A DNA stretch of 64,000 nt from Hoplostethus atlanticus (lineage: Eukaryota; Chordata; Actinopteri; Trachichthyiformes; Trachichthyidae): the NCBI GenBank assembly GCA_034670405.1, contig JAXDDX010000044.1:170001-234000 (forward strand). The letters run 5' to 3'. Each line of letters opens with the position of its first letter. The first letter of the stretch is position 1. This document shows positions 13,465 to 22,324 of this stretch, in pieces. The notes beneath the pieces were generated by a model that was not told the origin of the DNA, did no database searches, and saw nothing but the letters and a program-made list of their open reading frames with translations. The translations under genes and the position numbers were made by a program.

Positions 13465-14941
13465 ACGCTAATAAAGTATAGAATGGATACCATCCCTCAG
13501 CATCCCTCCTCCTTCCTGCTCTCCTCAGCGAGGATCCACTAATGTTCAACATATATCATATCCTGCATATCAACACTATGTAAATCAATAAAGTAATATA
13601 GTGCCCAGCGAGACCAAATTACTCTGCAGAAGCCACATTTATTTCCAGCGTTGATATACTGCACCAGTGCTCTGTGAAGTTTTCGAACCAGGCCAAATGG
13701 TAGATTGCTGTTTTCAAAATCAATCTCTGAGATTCAATTTGAATCTTTGGTTCTTTGAGCTGGATGTGTTCGGATCAGAAAGTAAGTTTTGTGTATTTGT
13801 TGTGATCTTTCACACAATAAAGCTGAGCTTGTGCCTGTGTCTGACTCATAAACAGCATGGCTGTGAAAGCAGCAAGGCATTACATCCCACACATTTCTAT
13901 CAAAGTGATGCTTGCACAGGGCTGAGTCAGTTGTGTGTTCTTCGCTGTTTGTTCTGAATGGGCGGTGTGTGTGTGTGTGTGTGTGTTTGTGTGCTTGTGT
14001 GGATGTGTTTGTGTGCTTGTATGTGTGTGTCTCAGTCTGTTTACCCTAGTATGCCGTTGTGACCTTCCTCTATGCAGTAACTCACCTGACGTCAGAGCAG
14101 CTGTTTTTTTCTCTGGCTACTGGCTGACTGACACACTCCCCCTCTTGTGTCCTCCAGTGAACAGCCTGGCCCGGTCCAAATATTGCTGACGCCCAATCAG
14201 GAGGAGGAAGAGGACCAGGCAACGGCCAACCAGGACGCTGCTCTGGGCCCTGACCCGCCCCCTCCACCCTACAGGCCCTCCCCTCCTCGACCCCCTGTTC
14301 ACCCTCAGCCTCCCTCACCCCTGTGCCCCTTCTAGCCAGGGGGAGGAAGGGGGTGAAGGCCTAGGGGTCAGTCAGGAGAGGGGAGGGAGGAGAGGACAGG
14401 GGGGAGGGTACGGGGGTGAGGCTGTGTGAATTGCTGCAGGCAGGGGGGGTGAGTGTCAGACCCCTGGGGAAGCACTTAGCCATCTCCCTGCCCTCGCTTC
14501 CTCTGCGTCTCTGGGATACACACACCATGCACACCGATGGCCAGCAAACAAGGCCTCAGGCACACGCCACACACTCACACCTTGAACCCTCACACACACA
14601 CACTCCCCCTCCGCCTTCCTCTCCTCCGCCCCCCTCGGAAACTCCCGGGCAGAGGAAACCTGTCACACCTCTGTGGCAGCCCCCCCGGCCCTGCTGCCCT
14701 GCCAACGCCACTTGCCATTGTCCGAGCGGCGGAGCCACCCCCGACAACACCGCCACACGTCATTGGTCCTCCTGGAGCTTGGACCGCCCAGATGCCGTGG
14801 TAACGCCATATGACACGCCCCCAGACCGCTGCGTTCCCATCAGGCCACAGCCCTCCAGACAGCACTCCTATGACCATGAGGAAGCAGAGCTGTCTGAGCT
14901 CGATTCCCTCTACCAGGCCAGTCTGTTGGCTGGCAGGACAG

Positions 14942-14995
<54 letters not shown>

Positions 14996-17461
14996 ACACA
15001 CACACAGTCAAAGAATAGTTGAGGTAGTTGAGGTAGTTCAAACCAGTGAAATGTTCAAATGACTGAAGTTTATTGAAATACATTGGCTTATTGTATTATT
15101 TGATTATTAGATGTATTATTTGATTATTATATGGATTATTTGATTATTATATGGATTATTTGGATTATTTGATTATTATATGGATTATTTGGATTATTTG
15201 ATTATTATATGGACTATATGTGTTTTCCATTTGAGTAACTGGTCAGATGACAAATGGCATATGCCATGATATGCAGAGCATGAGTCCCAGCCCTGCTTGT
15301 TTCTGGTTGCAGGCTGTAGCCCATCGGAGAGGCTCTTATCCCGGGTGGGAGGGCAGACTCGCTCCCAGACCCCCAACGCAGACATGGAGAGGAGTGTGTA
15401 TGGGGTCGACTGTACCAGCACCCCCACCTACCTCAACAAGGTAAAGACATGCTTGCTCTCGGCCTTTATGTTTGAAACACACACACACACACACACGTGC
15501 GCGTATCAACTCTTTTCATTTGGATCTATTTTCCATCAGCTGATTTTTCTCTCTCTCTCCAGCCAATGGTGTTGCGGGATCTGCATTTGGGGGCGGAGCC
15601 TGGCGATGGGGAAAACCTGCGGCGAATCGGACGCAGCCTGAGCGGCACGGTGGTGAGCTCACGCCGCAGCCGCCTGACTGCAACACGCAGCTTCGTGAGT
15701 CTGACTTCCTGTGCTCTGCTGCCTCCCTGTAGTCACGCTGTTGAACTGCACCCCCCTCTGATGTCCTGCCTTGTCGCTGTATGCATTGCTTTCCCCTCGG
15801 CTCTTTCCCCCTCCCGTTTGTCTTGTTTCTTCCTTTTGTCTCGCTCTTCAATTTCCAATCTGTCCTCCTGCTCTCTCTTTCTCTCCCTGTTCCCCTCTTT
15901 CTCTCTCTCTCTCTTTCTCTCTAAGGTGAAGCAGGCAGATGTCAGTGCCTCTCCTTGCTTACTTCCTCTCTTCTGAGTCCCTGTTGCTATTCCACCATCA
16001 TCACCTCCATCCTCCTCATCTCCAACACCTCCTCATCACCACCTCCCTCCACTACTTCACAGGTAAACACTCCATTGAGTGCATATACAGTTACGATTGT
16101 AATCTCAAAGGAAAATACCAGTGGTCACCTAAAGACTGTCCAGACCTGGGAGGAATACTATATCAAAATATGTCTTTGTTTGGTGTAACCCACCAGAGGA
16201 GTGGGTTGTGTGACAATTTGTGAACAGATAAGTATACCACACTGACTTTCAAATCTTTCCTGTTGTCCTTTCCTTTCCTTGACCTTGATGTATCGAGCGC
16301 ATCAATGATTTCAGAGGTTGGGGGGTAATTCATTCCATGAGATCCACACTTAACACTTGTCCCGTGCAAATAGGGCTTAAAACAAACCAGAAAAAAATGT
16401 TTTTGGATTGCCTGAAGGAAAAAGGTCACTATTGAATATGATTGAGGTTGTTAGCTATCGTCAGCCCTTTACTTCAGCAGCTTTTAACATGGTGTTTTTT
16501 TAATATTAATCAATGACAACATTGGCAACAGGATTTTTTTTTTCCAAAATGGATATATGGTGTTTTGTAATGAAACCCTACAGTTGCTAGGTGCTTGCAA
16601 GCCAAAACTGGAAGTGGAAATTGGAAAGTCACCTAACAGACCTCCCAAACAATAACCAAACCAGGTTATCAAGAGTTATTGATATTATCAATATGAAACA
16701 GGTGTATGGATACTATAAAACACTGATGTTTTCCTTTAATCTCCCAAACAAATCCCCTTATTTTCTGTCTGCTGAATGTGAGTTGCTCCAGCCTGCTGTT
16801 CTGATCTGTCTATCATGTCTGCCATGCTACCCCCCCCCCCCCCCCCTCCCTGTCCAGGAGCTGTCCAGTGGTGCAGGGAGTTTCTGGCTGTGTCTGACGG
16901 GGGTCAAGCTGTCTTCTGACCAGAGTCCTGCTCTGCTTCACTGATGTGAACCCCCCCAACGCAGGCAGCAATGCCTTTGACGGACCTGGGACTGGCTCAG
17001 GAGGATCATACCACCCACCCCACCCCACCCCCCCCCCGCATCCCCCCACCACCACCTCCAACAACATGCACACACAAACACATGCACGCACACAGACACA
17101 TGCACATGATCACACCTGTATTGACGTAGAGCCTCCCTCGCCGCCTGCAGCACTCTACTTAGCCCCTCCTTGCCTACCTCCCTCTCTTCCCTCACTCCTA
17201 GTCCACTACTCGGTCTATGCAGTCATTCTGACCCCCAACTACAACCTCAACCTTCCCTCTACTTCCCAGGACTGTTGTTTCCTCCCCCTGGGTTTTTTTT
17301 TTTTTTTTTTTTTGGCGGGGTTTCTCTGTGCAGTCATCCTGGCTAGCATGCCGCTTTTAGCCCGGTGTTGTTGGCCTGGCGTCGGGCTGACTGGGCCTGA
17401 ACTCCCAACAGACTCGCCCCCAACGGGATCCTCAGCTCAGGGGGAGGCGCTTACAAAGTAG
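1279..17461 (+). CDS. usp54: usp54, ubiquitin-specific peptidase 54-like (5' partial; exon chain listed separately)
   Basis: This gene encodes a USP53/USP54-family protein: a peptidase C19 fold followed by a long disordered tail. The family was long called inactive. Confident exons: 1279-1384, 3148-3294, 5862-6011, 6684-6873, 7178-7360, 8098-8317, 8536-8923, 9285-9412, 9567-9725, 12029-12176, 14158-14941 (frame problem), 15313-15440, 15563-15694. Weaker exons: 15939-16062, 16858 onward, 16965-17461. The first four complete the C-terminal half of the USP domain, including the His box [11 protein letters not shown]. Tail motifs typical of USP54 are [59 protein letters not shown] and [15 protein letters not shown]. 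Intron phases agree from exon to exon except for a frame break inside 8536-8923 and an in-frame stop in 14158-14941. The N-terminal exons with the catalytic Cys lie upstream of the window. Whether this is usp54a or usp54b cannot be decided. Confidence 0.9.
1385..3147. other. usp54 intron
   Basis: Microsatellite-rich intron: CA at 1391, GA at 1541-1670, TG at 2513-2550 and 2640-2702, CT at 2820-2860. No further exon seen on either strand. Confidence 0.6.
1391..1463. repeat. (CA)n microsatellite at usp54 donor
   Basis: About 36 CA units beginning within 10 bases of the GTGAGT donor at 1385. A (GA)n run follows at 1541-1670. Confidence 0.95.
3148..3294 (+). CDS. usp54: usp54 exon, USP domain
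   Basis: 49 codons, phase 0 to 0, acceptor GTGACAG, donor GTAAGG. It encodes [20 protein letters not shown] and [20 protein letters not shown], a highly conserved USP53/54 block in the palm region of the USP fold. Confidence 0.93.
3295..3739. other. usp54 intron, 5' part
   Basis: CA-rich tract 3303-3513 followed by AT-rich unique-looking sequence. No exon seen. Confidence 0.5.
3740..4049. mobile_element. hAT-type MITE with perfect 8-bp target duplication
   Basis: 310 bp. Left end CAGTGGTTCTCAAAG and right end TTTGAGAACCCCTG are inverted repeats of the classic hAT form. The target duplication GTTTAATC is perfect at 3732-3739 and 4050-4057. No transposase is encoded. It lies in the usp54 intron between exons 3148-3294 and 5862-6011. 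Confidence 0.9.
4058..5861. other. usp54 intron, 3' part
   Basis: CA microsatellites at 4596-4630, 4716-4742 and 4814-4833. Degenerate GATTA repeats at 5284-5325. A CT tract at 5786-5857 runs into the next acceptor. No exon seen. Confidence 0.5.
5862..6011 (+). CDS. usp54: usp54 exon carrying the His box of the USP domain
   Basis: 50 codons, phase 0 to 0, after a long CT tract and CTAG acceptor, donor GTCAGA. It encodes [20 protein letters not shown] followed by [15 protein letters not shown] and [10 protein letters not shown]. The His of GKHYSTFF is at the catalytic-histidine position of C19 peptidases and FDD supplies the usual acidic residue, so this half of the active site is intact here. 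Confidence 0.95.
6012..6683. other. usp54 intron
   Basis: Unique-looking sequence, ending in a (TG)n run 6608-6665 just before the acceptor. Confidence 0.5.
6684..6873 (+). CDS. usp54: usp54 exon, end of USP domain
   Basis: Acceptor CCTCTAG right after a TG microsatellite, donor GTACAG. It encodes [20 protein letters not shown] and [12 protein letters not shown], closing the USP domain, and then AGYDSEDSG at the start of the disordered tail. Ends in phase 1. Confidence 0.93.
7178..7360 (+). CDS. usp54: usp54 exon, Ser/Thr-rich tail
   Basis: The first two bases complete Gly, then [20 protein letters not shown], an almost exact USP54 signature. It goes on to [18 protein letters not shown], comparable to the mammalian SHFSSDSQGTVIYNV block. 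Acceptor TCTCTCAG, donor GTAGTG, phase 1 to 1. It is shorter than the mammalian counterpart. Confidence 0.9.
7361..8097. other. usp54 intron with LINE-tail-like end
   Basis: Mostly unique-looking. The stretch 7990-8040 (CCCCTGTGGGATAAATAAA then TTATTGAATT) resembles the 3' tail of teleost LINEs; I cannot define its start. Confidence 0.4.
8098..8317 (+). CDS. usp54: usp54 exon, low-complexity tail
   Basis: It encodes a Pro/Ser-rich stretch with [17 protein letters not shown] (compare FKETV in mammals) and ends [13 protein letters not shown], matching the conserved [11 protein letters not shown]. Ser codon runs (TCC)n at 8197-8236 encode two poly-Ser tracts. Donor GTACTG, phase 1 to 2. Confidence 0.85.
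8386..8416. repeat. (ATCA)n microsatellite
   Basis: Seven tandem ATCA units in a short usp54 intron. Confidence 0.9.
8536..8923 (+). CDS. usp54: usp54 exon with an apparent frame break
   Basis: The 5' part reads [20 protein letters not shown], the conserved YRP-WRP-RE-LNID block. The 3' part reads [20 protein letters not shown] (also strongly conserved), but one frame over. The entry frame meets TGA at 8918-8920, while the exon exit (AG, phase 2) fits the next exon only in the second frame. Exon length is 388 and would need to be a multiple of three, so there is one extra base or two are missing. C runs at 8702-8707 and 8824-8830 are possible sites. This may be a sequencing indel or a real lesion. 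Confidence 0.8.
9115..9205. repeat. dispersed repeat fragment (TTCAATTCAAGGTGCTT family)
   Basis: The start TTCAATTCAAGGTGCTTCAT followed by GGCATTAAATAC matches a second copy at 49918-50045 on the same strand, so it is an interspersed repeat. The form (AATTCAAAGGTGCTTTATTGGCAT) is common in teleosts. Confidence 0.6.
9285..9412 (+). CDS. usp54: usp54 exon
   Basis: It encodes [20 protein letters not shown] then [12 protein letters not shown], matching the mammalian PSWRHIPKSHSSSILE region. Acceptor CTCCAG, donor GTGTGT lying inside a TG microsatellite, phase 2 to 1. Confidence 0.88.
9567..9725 (+). CDS. usp54: usp54 exon, coiled-coil block
   Basis: It encodes [20 protein letters not shown], a charged helical stretch, and [19 protein letters not shown] (compare GFNPHPSRFMDLDELQNQG). 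The acceptor GTGCAG directly follows (TG)n. Donor GTATGA, phase 1 to 1. Confidence 0.92.
9929..10281. mobile_element. TTAA-flanked MITE (piggyBac/Kolobok-type)
   Basis: Ends AGCTGCACTAGGCAA and TTGCCTGGTGCAGCT are inverted repeats with one mismatch, each flanked by TTAA (9925-9928 and 10282-10285). TTAA duplication is characteristic of the piggyBac and Kolobok superfamilies. 353 bp, no coding capacity. Sits in the usp54 intron 9726-12028. Confidence 0.65.
10286..12028. other. usp54 intron, microsatellite-rich
   Basis: TG tracts at 10559-10600, 10687-10732 and scattered to 10990, CA tracts 11125-11168 and 11714-11742, and CT-rich sequence 11790-12010. A short open stretch near 11209-11385 has no recognised relative. 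No exon for the expected EADSVFEESL/LCNEA block was found. Confidence 0.5.
12029..12176 (+). CDS. usp54: usp54 exon, divergent helical segment (tentative borders)
   Basis: Reads [20 protein letters not shown] then [19 protein letters not shown]. It aligns loosely with the mammalian [31 protein letters not shown] stretch. Acceptor ATCCTCAG and donor GTACCA give phase 1 to 2, which fits both neighbours exactly. The conserved EADSVFEESL and LCNEA residues expected just upstream were not found. Confidence 0.6.
12177..14157. other. usp54 intron
   Basis: Contains GA 12506-12548, (GGA)n 13035-13066, CA 13420-13462 and TG 13966-14032. No exon seen. Confidence 0.5.
14158..14941 (+). CDS. usp54: usp54 exon region with internal stop/frame change
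   Basis: Starts TCCTCCAG|T, giving [20 protein letters not shown] (mammalian SEQPIPLQVLLSQEAQ), then a proline-rich run ending at TAG 14333-14335. A different frame, open from 14365, leads to [20 protein letters not shown], a conserved USP54 block, and splices in phase 1 (donor GTACAC at 14942) to the next exon. No good GT donor lies before 14335. Either a second isoform/intron or sequence errors separate the two parts; both parts are usp54 by sequence. Confidence 0.65.
14942..15006. repeat. (CA)n microsatellite at usp54 donor
   Basis: Starts at the GTACAC donor itself, so the donor is the first unit of the repeat. Confidence 0.95.
15087..15213. repeat. AT-rich minisatellite
   Basis: Tandem copies of TTTGATTATTATATGGATTA with 9-bp insertions (TTGGATTAT), in a usp54 intron. 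Confidence 0.85.
15313..15440 (+). CDS. usp54: usp54 exon
   Basis: G|GC then [20 protein letters not shown] and [20 protein letters not shown]. Acceptor GGTTGCAG, donor GTAAAG, phase 1 to 0. Divergent from mammals but phase-compatible on both sides. Confidence 0.75.
15563..15694 (+). CDS. usp54: usp54 exon, [14 protein letters not shown] motif
   Basis: 44 codons, phase 0 to 0, acceptor CTCTCCAG, donor GTGAGT. It encodes [20 protein letters not shown], matching the mammalian [17 protein letters not shown] block, a signature of USP54. Confidence 0.92.
15939..16062 (+). CDS. usp54: candidate usp54 exon
   Basis: Acceptor GCAGGCAG, donor ACAG|GTAAAC. The open frame enters in phase 0 and leaves in phase 1, exactly bridging the exons on each side. 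The peptide is His/Leu/Ser-rich and I cannot match it to the family, so the support is phase and splice sites only. Confidence 0.4.
16063..16857. other. presumed usp54 intron
   Basis: AT-rich unique-looking sequence; a 19-base C run near 16829-16848 precedes the candidate acceptor. Confidence 0.4.
16858..16919 (+). CDS. usp54: candidate usp54 exon ([10 protein letters not shown])
   Basis: After a long poly-C tract and TGTCCAG acceptor, the phase-1 frame reads [19 protein letters not shown] then TGA at 16917-16919. This resembles the mammalian SVQQFLAMCDRG block. Splicing at the internal G|GTCAAG (about 16902) would join it in phase 1 to 16965. Without that splice the protein stops here. Confidence 0.5.
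16965..17461 (+). CDS. usp54: candidate terminal usp54 exon
   Basis: Acceptor CAACGCAG, phase 1. Opens [20 protein letters not shown] and stays open through Pro-rich and His/Thr microsatellite-coded sequence and a poly-T-coded Phe run to TAG 17459-17461. No family match in the second half, so it may be 3' UTR rather than coding. Confidence 0.3.
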
Positions 17462-19026
17462 CCACGCCTCTTCCTCTTTCTTCACGGGCATTTCCTGGTG
17501 CACACTCACCTGAACTGGCTCCGTTTCAGAGGGACAGCCATGTTTTGTTTTGTTTTTTTCTTCCGTTCCTGTGTGTGCGCACAGTAGACCTGTCCGAGAC
17601 TCTGAACTCTCTCATAACTAAAAGTCATGTACAGAAACGCTCATGTATGAAACCTGTATGTTAATTAATAAGACCTTATGGAATGTTGATAATGATAATT
17701 AATGAATACTGATAAACTCAACGTGGTACTTCCTCATGTCTGCATTTCAACGAGGAGTGGAGTGCACTTCACAAGTGTCTAGCTGGAGTTTCTGCCCCCA
17801 AACCGCTCGCCGACCTAATGACAGCTCTCCCGTTTCTACCGGGAGATTAAACAAGACAAGCGCTTCCTTTTACTCTGCTTTCAATCTTTCTGTCTTTCTT
17901 TCTTTGTCTTTCTTTCTGCCTGTCTTTTTCTTTTTCTTTCTTTCTTTCTTTCTTTCTTTCCTTCTTTCCTTCTTTCTTTCTTTCTTTTAAACAGGCAACA
18001 GTAGCGCCATCAGCAGGCCAACAGAGGAAGACTGTTGAGGGAGGGAGGTCAGGGTACCGCTCTCTTAGGCTTTATCACTGTAGATGGAGTTTCAAAGACT
18101 GTGATTCAAGTGCACTTTGCGAAGGTAACTCGGCTGAAGTGCACTTGCTTAAGGATACTTGACTGATAAGTACTCTCTGAAGTGCACAGTAGCTGGTGAG
18201 GAGTCAATGAAGTCTGCTTTACTTTAGGCCTCAGGTGAACTTCAATGGCACTTACGAATTCACACTTACACACTTTATTACTCCTCTCTCCCACTGACAC
18301 TGGTTTTGAGCCCTCAGATGTGAATAGGAAGTGCTCATCTTCAGCCTGAGACAAGTGACATGTCTAATATGAATATGCTTTATATGATATATATGTATTA
18401 GAGGTATATTTTCAGCCAGTGAGCTATCTTATTCACGGATATGTCAACCATTCCTCAGTTATAACACACAGGTATGGACAGTTATTATACAGTTATGGAC
18501 AGTTACAACTTGATTCACTCTCACATAGTTGCCCCCCTTTTTACAGAGCAGCGTTCTGACACGTGTCGAGTACATTCATTATATGCTTTAATCTACTTAA
18601 TGTGATATAAAATAACAACGTCCATCTTGAAAAACTGGCCAATGTAAAGTTATTAAAGAATTTACAGATGTCGATTGATCGTTGTAACTAAACCAAAGGT
18701 TGGCACTTAACTCAGACAGTATTTAACATTGCTGTTTTTTGTTTTTAACATGGGTTCAGTTTGGATTTTGTTGTTGTTTTATTTGGGTTCTGGAGAATGT
18801 AGCCAATTGTAGCGCATGAGTCCGCTATGCAAACCAACCTTCCCTCGCGATCTTGTATCAGAGACAGACAGGAGGCAGACACACCCATCCACGCTCTTAT
18901 GGACTCTGGCAGAGACACCAAGAGGGGACCTCATGTAATGCTGCTGGTGAACTTTGTAGTTCTGCATCTACTACTGTGTTGCAGCCAATGAAATGCAAAA
19001 AGAGAGCAACGAGGAGGGAGGTCGCA

Positions 19027-19058
<32 letters not shown>

Positions 19059-19400
19059 TGTATACTAAGACTGAGACAAAGGGTTGAAAGTGTGTGAATG
19101 AGCCGATGCTAAGCGACAGAGATGGAGAGTGCAGATTATTGCAGATGGCTTGTTGTATGTGAGTGTGTGTAGGCTGTGTGTGTCAGTTCTGGGGTTGTTG
19201 TTGCTCGGGGAAAGAGGGAACCTGTATTTTTGCAATAAAGTTATTACCAATGCACTCCCACAGGGGGCGTAACCACCGTAAAATGTCTGTGTCCTCATTG
19301 GTTTATCAAGTTTATGGGAGATGTGTGCTGACGATCAACCTGAAATGTTGCAATAGACAGCAATGCAAAAAATGATGATTCAACGTCCTGCTAAACCACA
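17462..19400 (+). other. probable usp54 3' UTR and flank
   Basis: No exon of any gene recognised. Contains (CTTT)n at 17884-17990, a GA run 19028-19052 and an AATAAA at 19234-19239 that could end the usp54 transcript. The extent of the UTR is inferred. Confidence 0.35.
19234..19239 (+). promoter_or_regulatory. possible polyadenylation signal
   Basis: AATAAA followed by GT-rich sequence about 30 bases on. It is the first clear signal seen downstream of the usp54 exons. Assignment to usp54 is inference. Confidence 0.25.
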
Positions 19401-21124
19401 TGGATTTGACAACCTGTGTTCTGCTCTGGAGGATCAAAGCTCTAGAAAGGTTCACCAGAGAAGGAAGATATAGCTCTTCTCAATCAGTGAGTTTGAATTT
19501 GTGACTGGTCGGTCGTTTTGACATAAGCAGGACCAGATAGTGTATCATCAAAATCGTTGTCCAATCAGAAGCATTAGTTTGTAAATAATTTGATAAAAAC
19601 ATACCTCAACCTTTGGATAAAATGAATGTAGACAGGCTATGACTACAAAATGTTACATTTTAAAAAGTGCTATTGTGCAGACTGATCCAGGGGTCTGGTC
19701 TTATCAATTAAGTCTTAGGAAAATGTCCAAGGGGGCTAAAAAAATCTCATTATACACACACACACACACACAATATCTGGAAATTTGTCCTTAGCTAGCA
19801 ATTATAATGTACCCTGCTTTTTATTTCATACAGAACACCAGTTTCTCCACAGGTTTTTAATATCTGATATACATACAAAAAGCCATCACTTCACCGAATC
19901 ATGTAAATGGCTTAATAGCACTGTTGTCTCAATCACAGTATTGGACCTGTCACACTATTTCGATGGTTCTGCATACGTGCTACCTGTATCCGTCGCCTGC
20001 TACCTGACTCTTTGCATAATCCTGTATAGTTCAGTGGGTAGAGCACGGCACTAACGATGACAGATGATTCATTTCCCACTGGGGACAAAAATGTTTTAAA
20101 AATTGTATGCAATCATGGCACCGTATTGCCCTTCGAATAGAAGTGTCCACCAAAGGGCAAACATTATGGTTTGTTATGTTATGTTATGATGGCCAGGCTG
20201 CAGTTCGTCTCTCCACCACTAGATGGAAGCAGTGATACAACACTGGGCTGTCACTTCATTCATTCAGTCACTCACACTGTAGCACAACTTCATGGCACAG
20301 TGTCATGCCTGCCTGCACACACACACATACGCACTCCTACTCCCACAAAAACAACTTTTTGTTGTGAAAGTTTTCTTGGAAGTTGATGTGACGGGTAAAG
20401 GTTTGACAGCAGTACTTGTTAAGGAATCAGAGGGAGGAGAAAACACAACCCCTGTGGAGCAGAACAGAGAAAAGACAAAGGGCAGGAACATAAAGTCGCG
20501 CTGAGATATTTTCAGTGCAGCTGCAGTGCAAGTTTAGCAGGAGAAAAAATTCAACAATCTAACACACCAACAGTAAAGATCAGGTTTTGATGTCAGTCCC
20601 TCAGAATCAGACTCATCATCAGGCAGAGATACCAATTTCTCCACAAACAGAAGCCTCAATAGAGCAGAATGCAAGACATGTTGCATTTTGGGTAAGGGGC
20701 ACAACTCTTGCTTTTTCTCGATAGGAAACTCTCGCCCTTTTGCCGCTACTATCGCTATTGATCTCTCCACCTACACGTAAGACCAAAGGCTGGACGCAAG
20801 TCAATGCAAGTTCTCTCAAAATAACTCACAGTATGTATTGAACATCACAGATTGAACACTGCTGTCCTCTTGAGCCAGTTCACTAAATTTCTCCCATACC
20901 CCCTTGATTTTTAATGAATTTCTTGTGGGGCCCTTTCAGTGGGGAAAGAAATTATTTTTTACCAGGGCGTGCCCGAAAACAATTCACATTGCACTGCATC
21001 TGGCTAAATACGTCTGGGGGGCTTCTGTGTCATTCCAAACAACTGAAGAATCCCTTCTCATCACTAGATCACAATAACTTTAAGGTTTCATTTGTTTACA
21101 AAGAAATTATATATATATATATGT

Positions 21125-21171
<47 letters not shown>

Positions 21172-21180
21172 GCTGATTGC
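19400..21180. other. intergenic sequence with a SINE-like head
   Basis: No gene seen. 20028-20085 (TATAGTTCAGTGGGTAGAGC, then GATTCATTTCCCACT) resembles tRNA A and B boxes, so it is probably a decayed tRNA-derived SINE. A palindromic (TA)n-(TG)n-(TA)n run is at 21110-21171. Confidence 0.45.
20216..20229 (+). promoter_or_regulatory. CTCF-like motif
   Basis: CCACTAGATGGAAG matches the CTCF core CCASYAGRKGGCRS with one mismatch. Such motifs also occur inside fish transposons, so function is uncertain. Confidence 0.25.
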
Positions 21181-21350
21181 ACTTTAGCACTGGTTATGCT
21201 ATTAGATGCTTGTTCGGGGACTAGACGCACTTACGATCTTTGGTGACTAGTAGTTCTCTTGTCCACCTGCACTGCATGCATTTACTGCAAGTCGCTTTGG
21301 ATAAAGGCGTCTGCTAAATGACTGCAATGTAATGTGATGTAATGTAAAAA
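21180..21350 (+). mobile_element. L2-like LINE 3' end, plus orientation
   Basis: Reads TTTACTGCAAGTCGCTTTGG then ATAAAGGCGTCTGCTAAATGAC and ends in TAATG repeats. This is the standard 3' end of teleost L2 elements, and the reverse complement appears at 58557-58640. Confidence 0.85.
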
Positions 21351-21398
21351 AGGTTAGGAGTTAAGCTCCTCACAAGTATCATAAGACAAACATTCGAG

Positions 21399-21438
<40 letters not shown>

Positions 21439-21575
21439 TTCAATGACTTGCTTTATTTGCAACATGACTAACATGCCACTGCCTGTCCCATCGCTCATCT
21501 GTATTATATGTCAACCCCCATAGTCAAGATGTGATTCAGCCACATGATTCCCTCTATCACACTTATGCCCCCCCC

Positions 21576-21612
<37 letters not shown>

Positions 21613-22324
21613 GGGAGTCGTTAGTCAGCTTCACATCCTCCACTTCTCCTCCTCCTCCAATCTCACTATCTCTCGCCTGCCGGTGGTGGTGGTCGCACCT
21701 GCCCCTCGCACTTCCGCTGAAGGGAGTGCACGTGCGGTGGACTCACGTGCGCCCCGGTGGCAGACAGGCGCTCTCGCTCTCTGAATGACAAATAACGGCG
21801 TGAGCTAAAAATAACCCAGAGGAGGAGGAGGGAGAGGTGTTGGGGAAGACGATGGAGGAGAGAAATAGAAGAGTTATTTTTACTCGGTGTCCCTCCGCTG
21901 AATCCCGAGCGTGATTTCGTTTTGCCTTTTTTATTTAGTAGTCTATTTTTGTCTCTACATCCCAGGTCCCCCGCCATGTCTTGTCGACTCCTGCTTCCTG
22001 TGCAGCTGAATTTGAGGAGAGGAGTTTCTTAAGGCAATGACTCAGGATAAAAAAAATAGCTTATCAACACACCCACATGTCACACACCTACCCAGCAAAC
22101 CTCCTGCTTTGATTTGGACAGAAAGTTAGTGACTTCCTGTGTGTGAGAGCCAGACACAAGTAGGAACTCAGCTTGTCGATCAATAGACTGCACCTCAAAT
22201 AAACAGAACCGATACTGAATAAATCCTGTCAAGGGAAATATATGTATATCCCAGGAGATAGGCGAGATGAGAAAATGAGGTGTGGGGGGGGATCAGTCCT
22301 GCAGTTCTGTTGTGGCACAATAGC
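21351..22324. other. intergenic sequence
   Basis: CA run 21400-21437 and CT run 21578-21608. No gene recognised. Confidence 0.4.

Noticed and set aside
20028..20085. Possible tRNA gene (A-box TAGTTCAGTGGGTAGAGC)
   Set aside because: The B box is degraded (GATTCATTTCC) and no acceptor stem pairs, so it is a SINE head rather than a functional tRNA.
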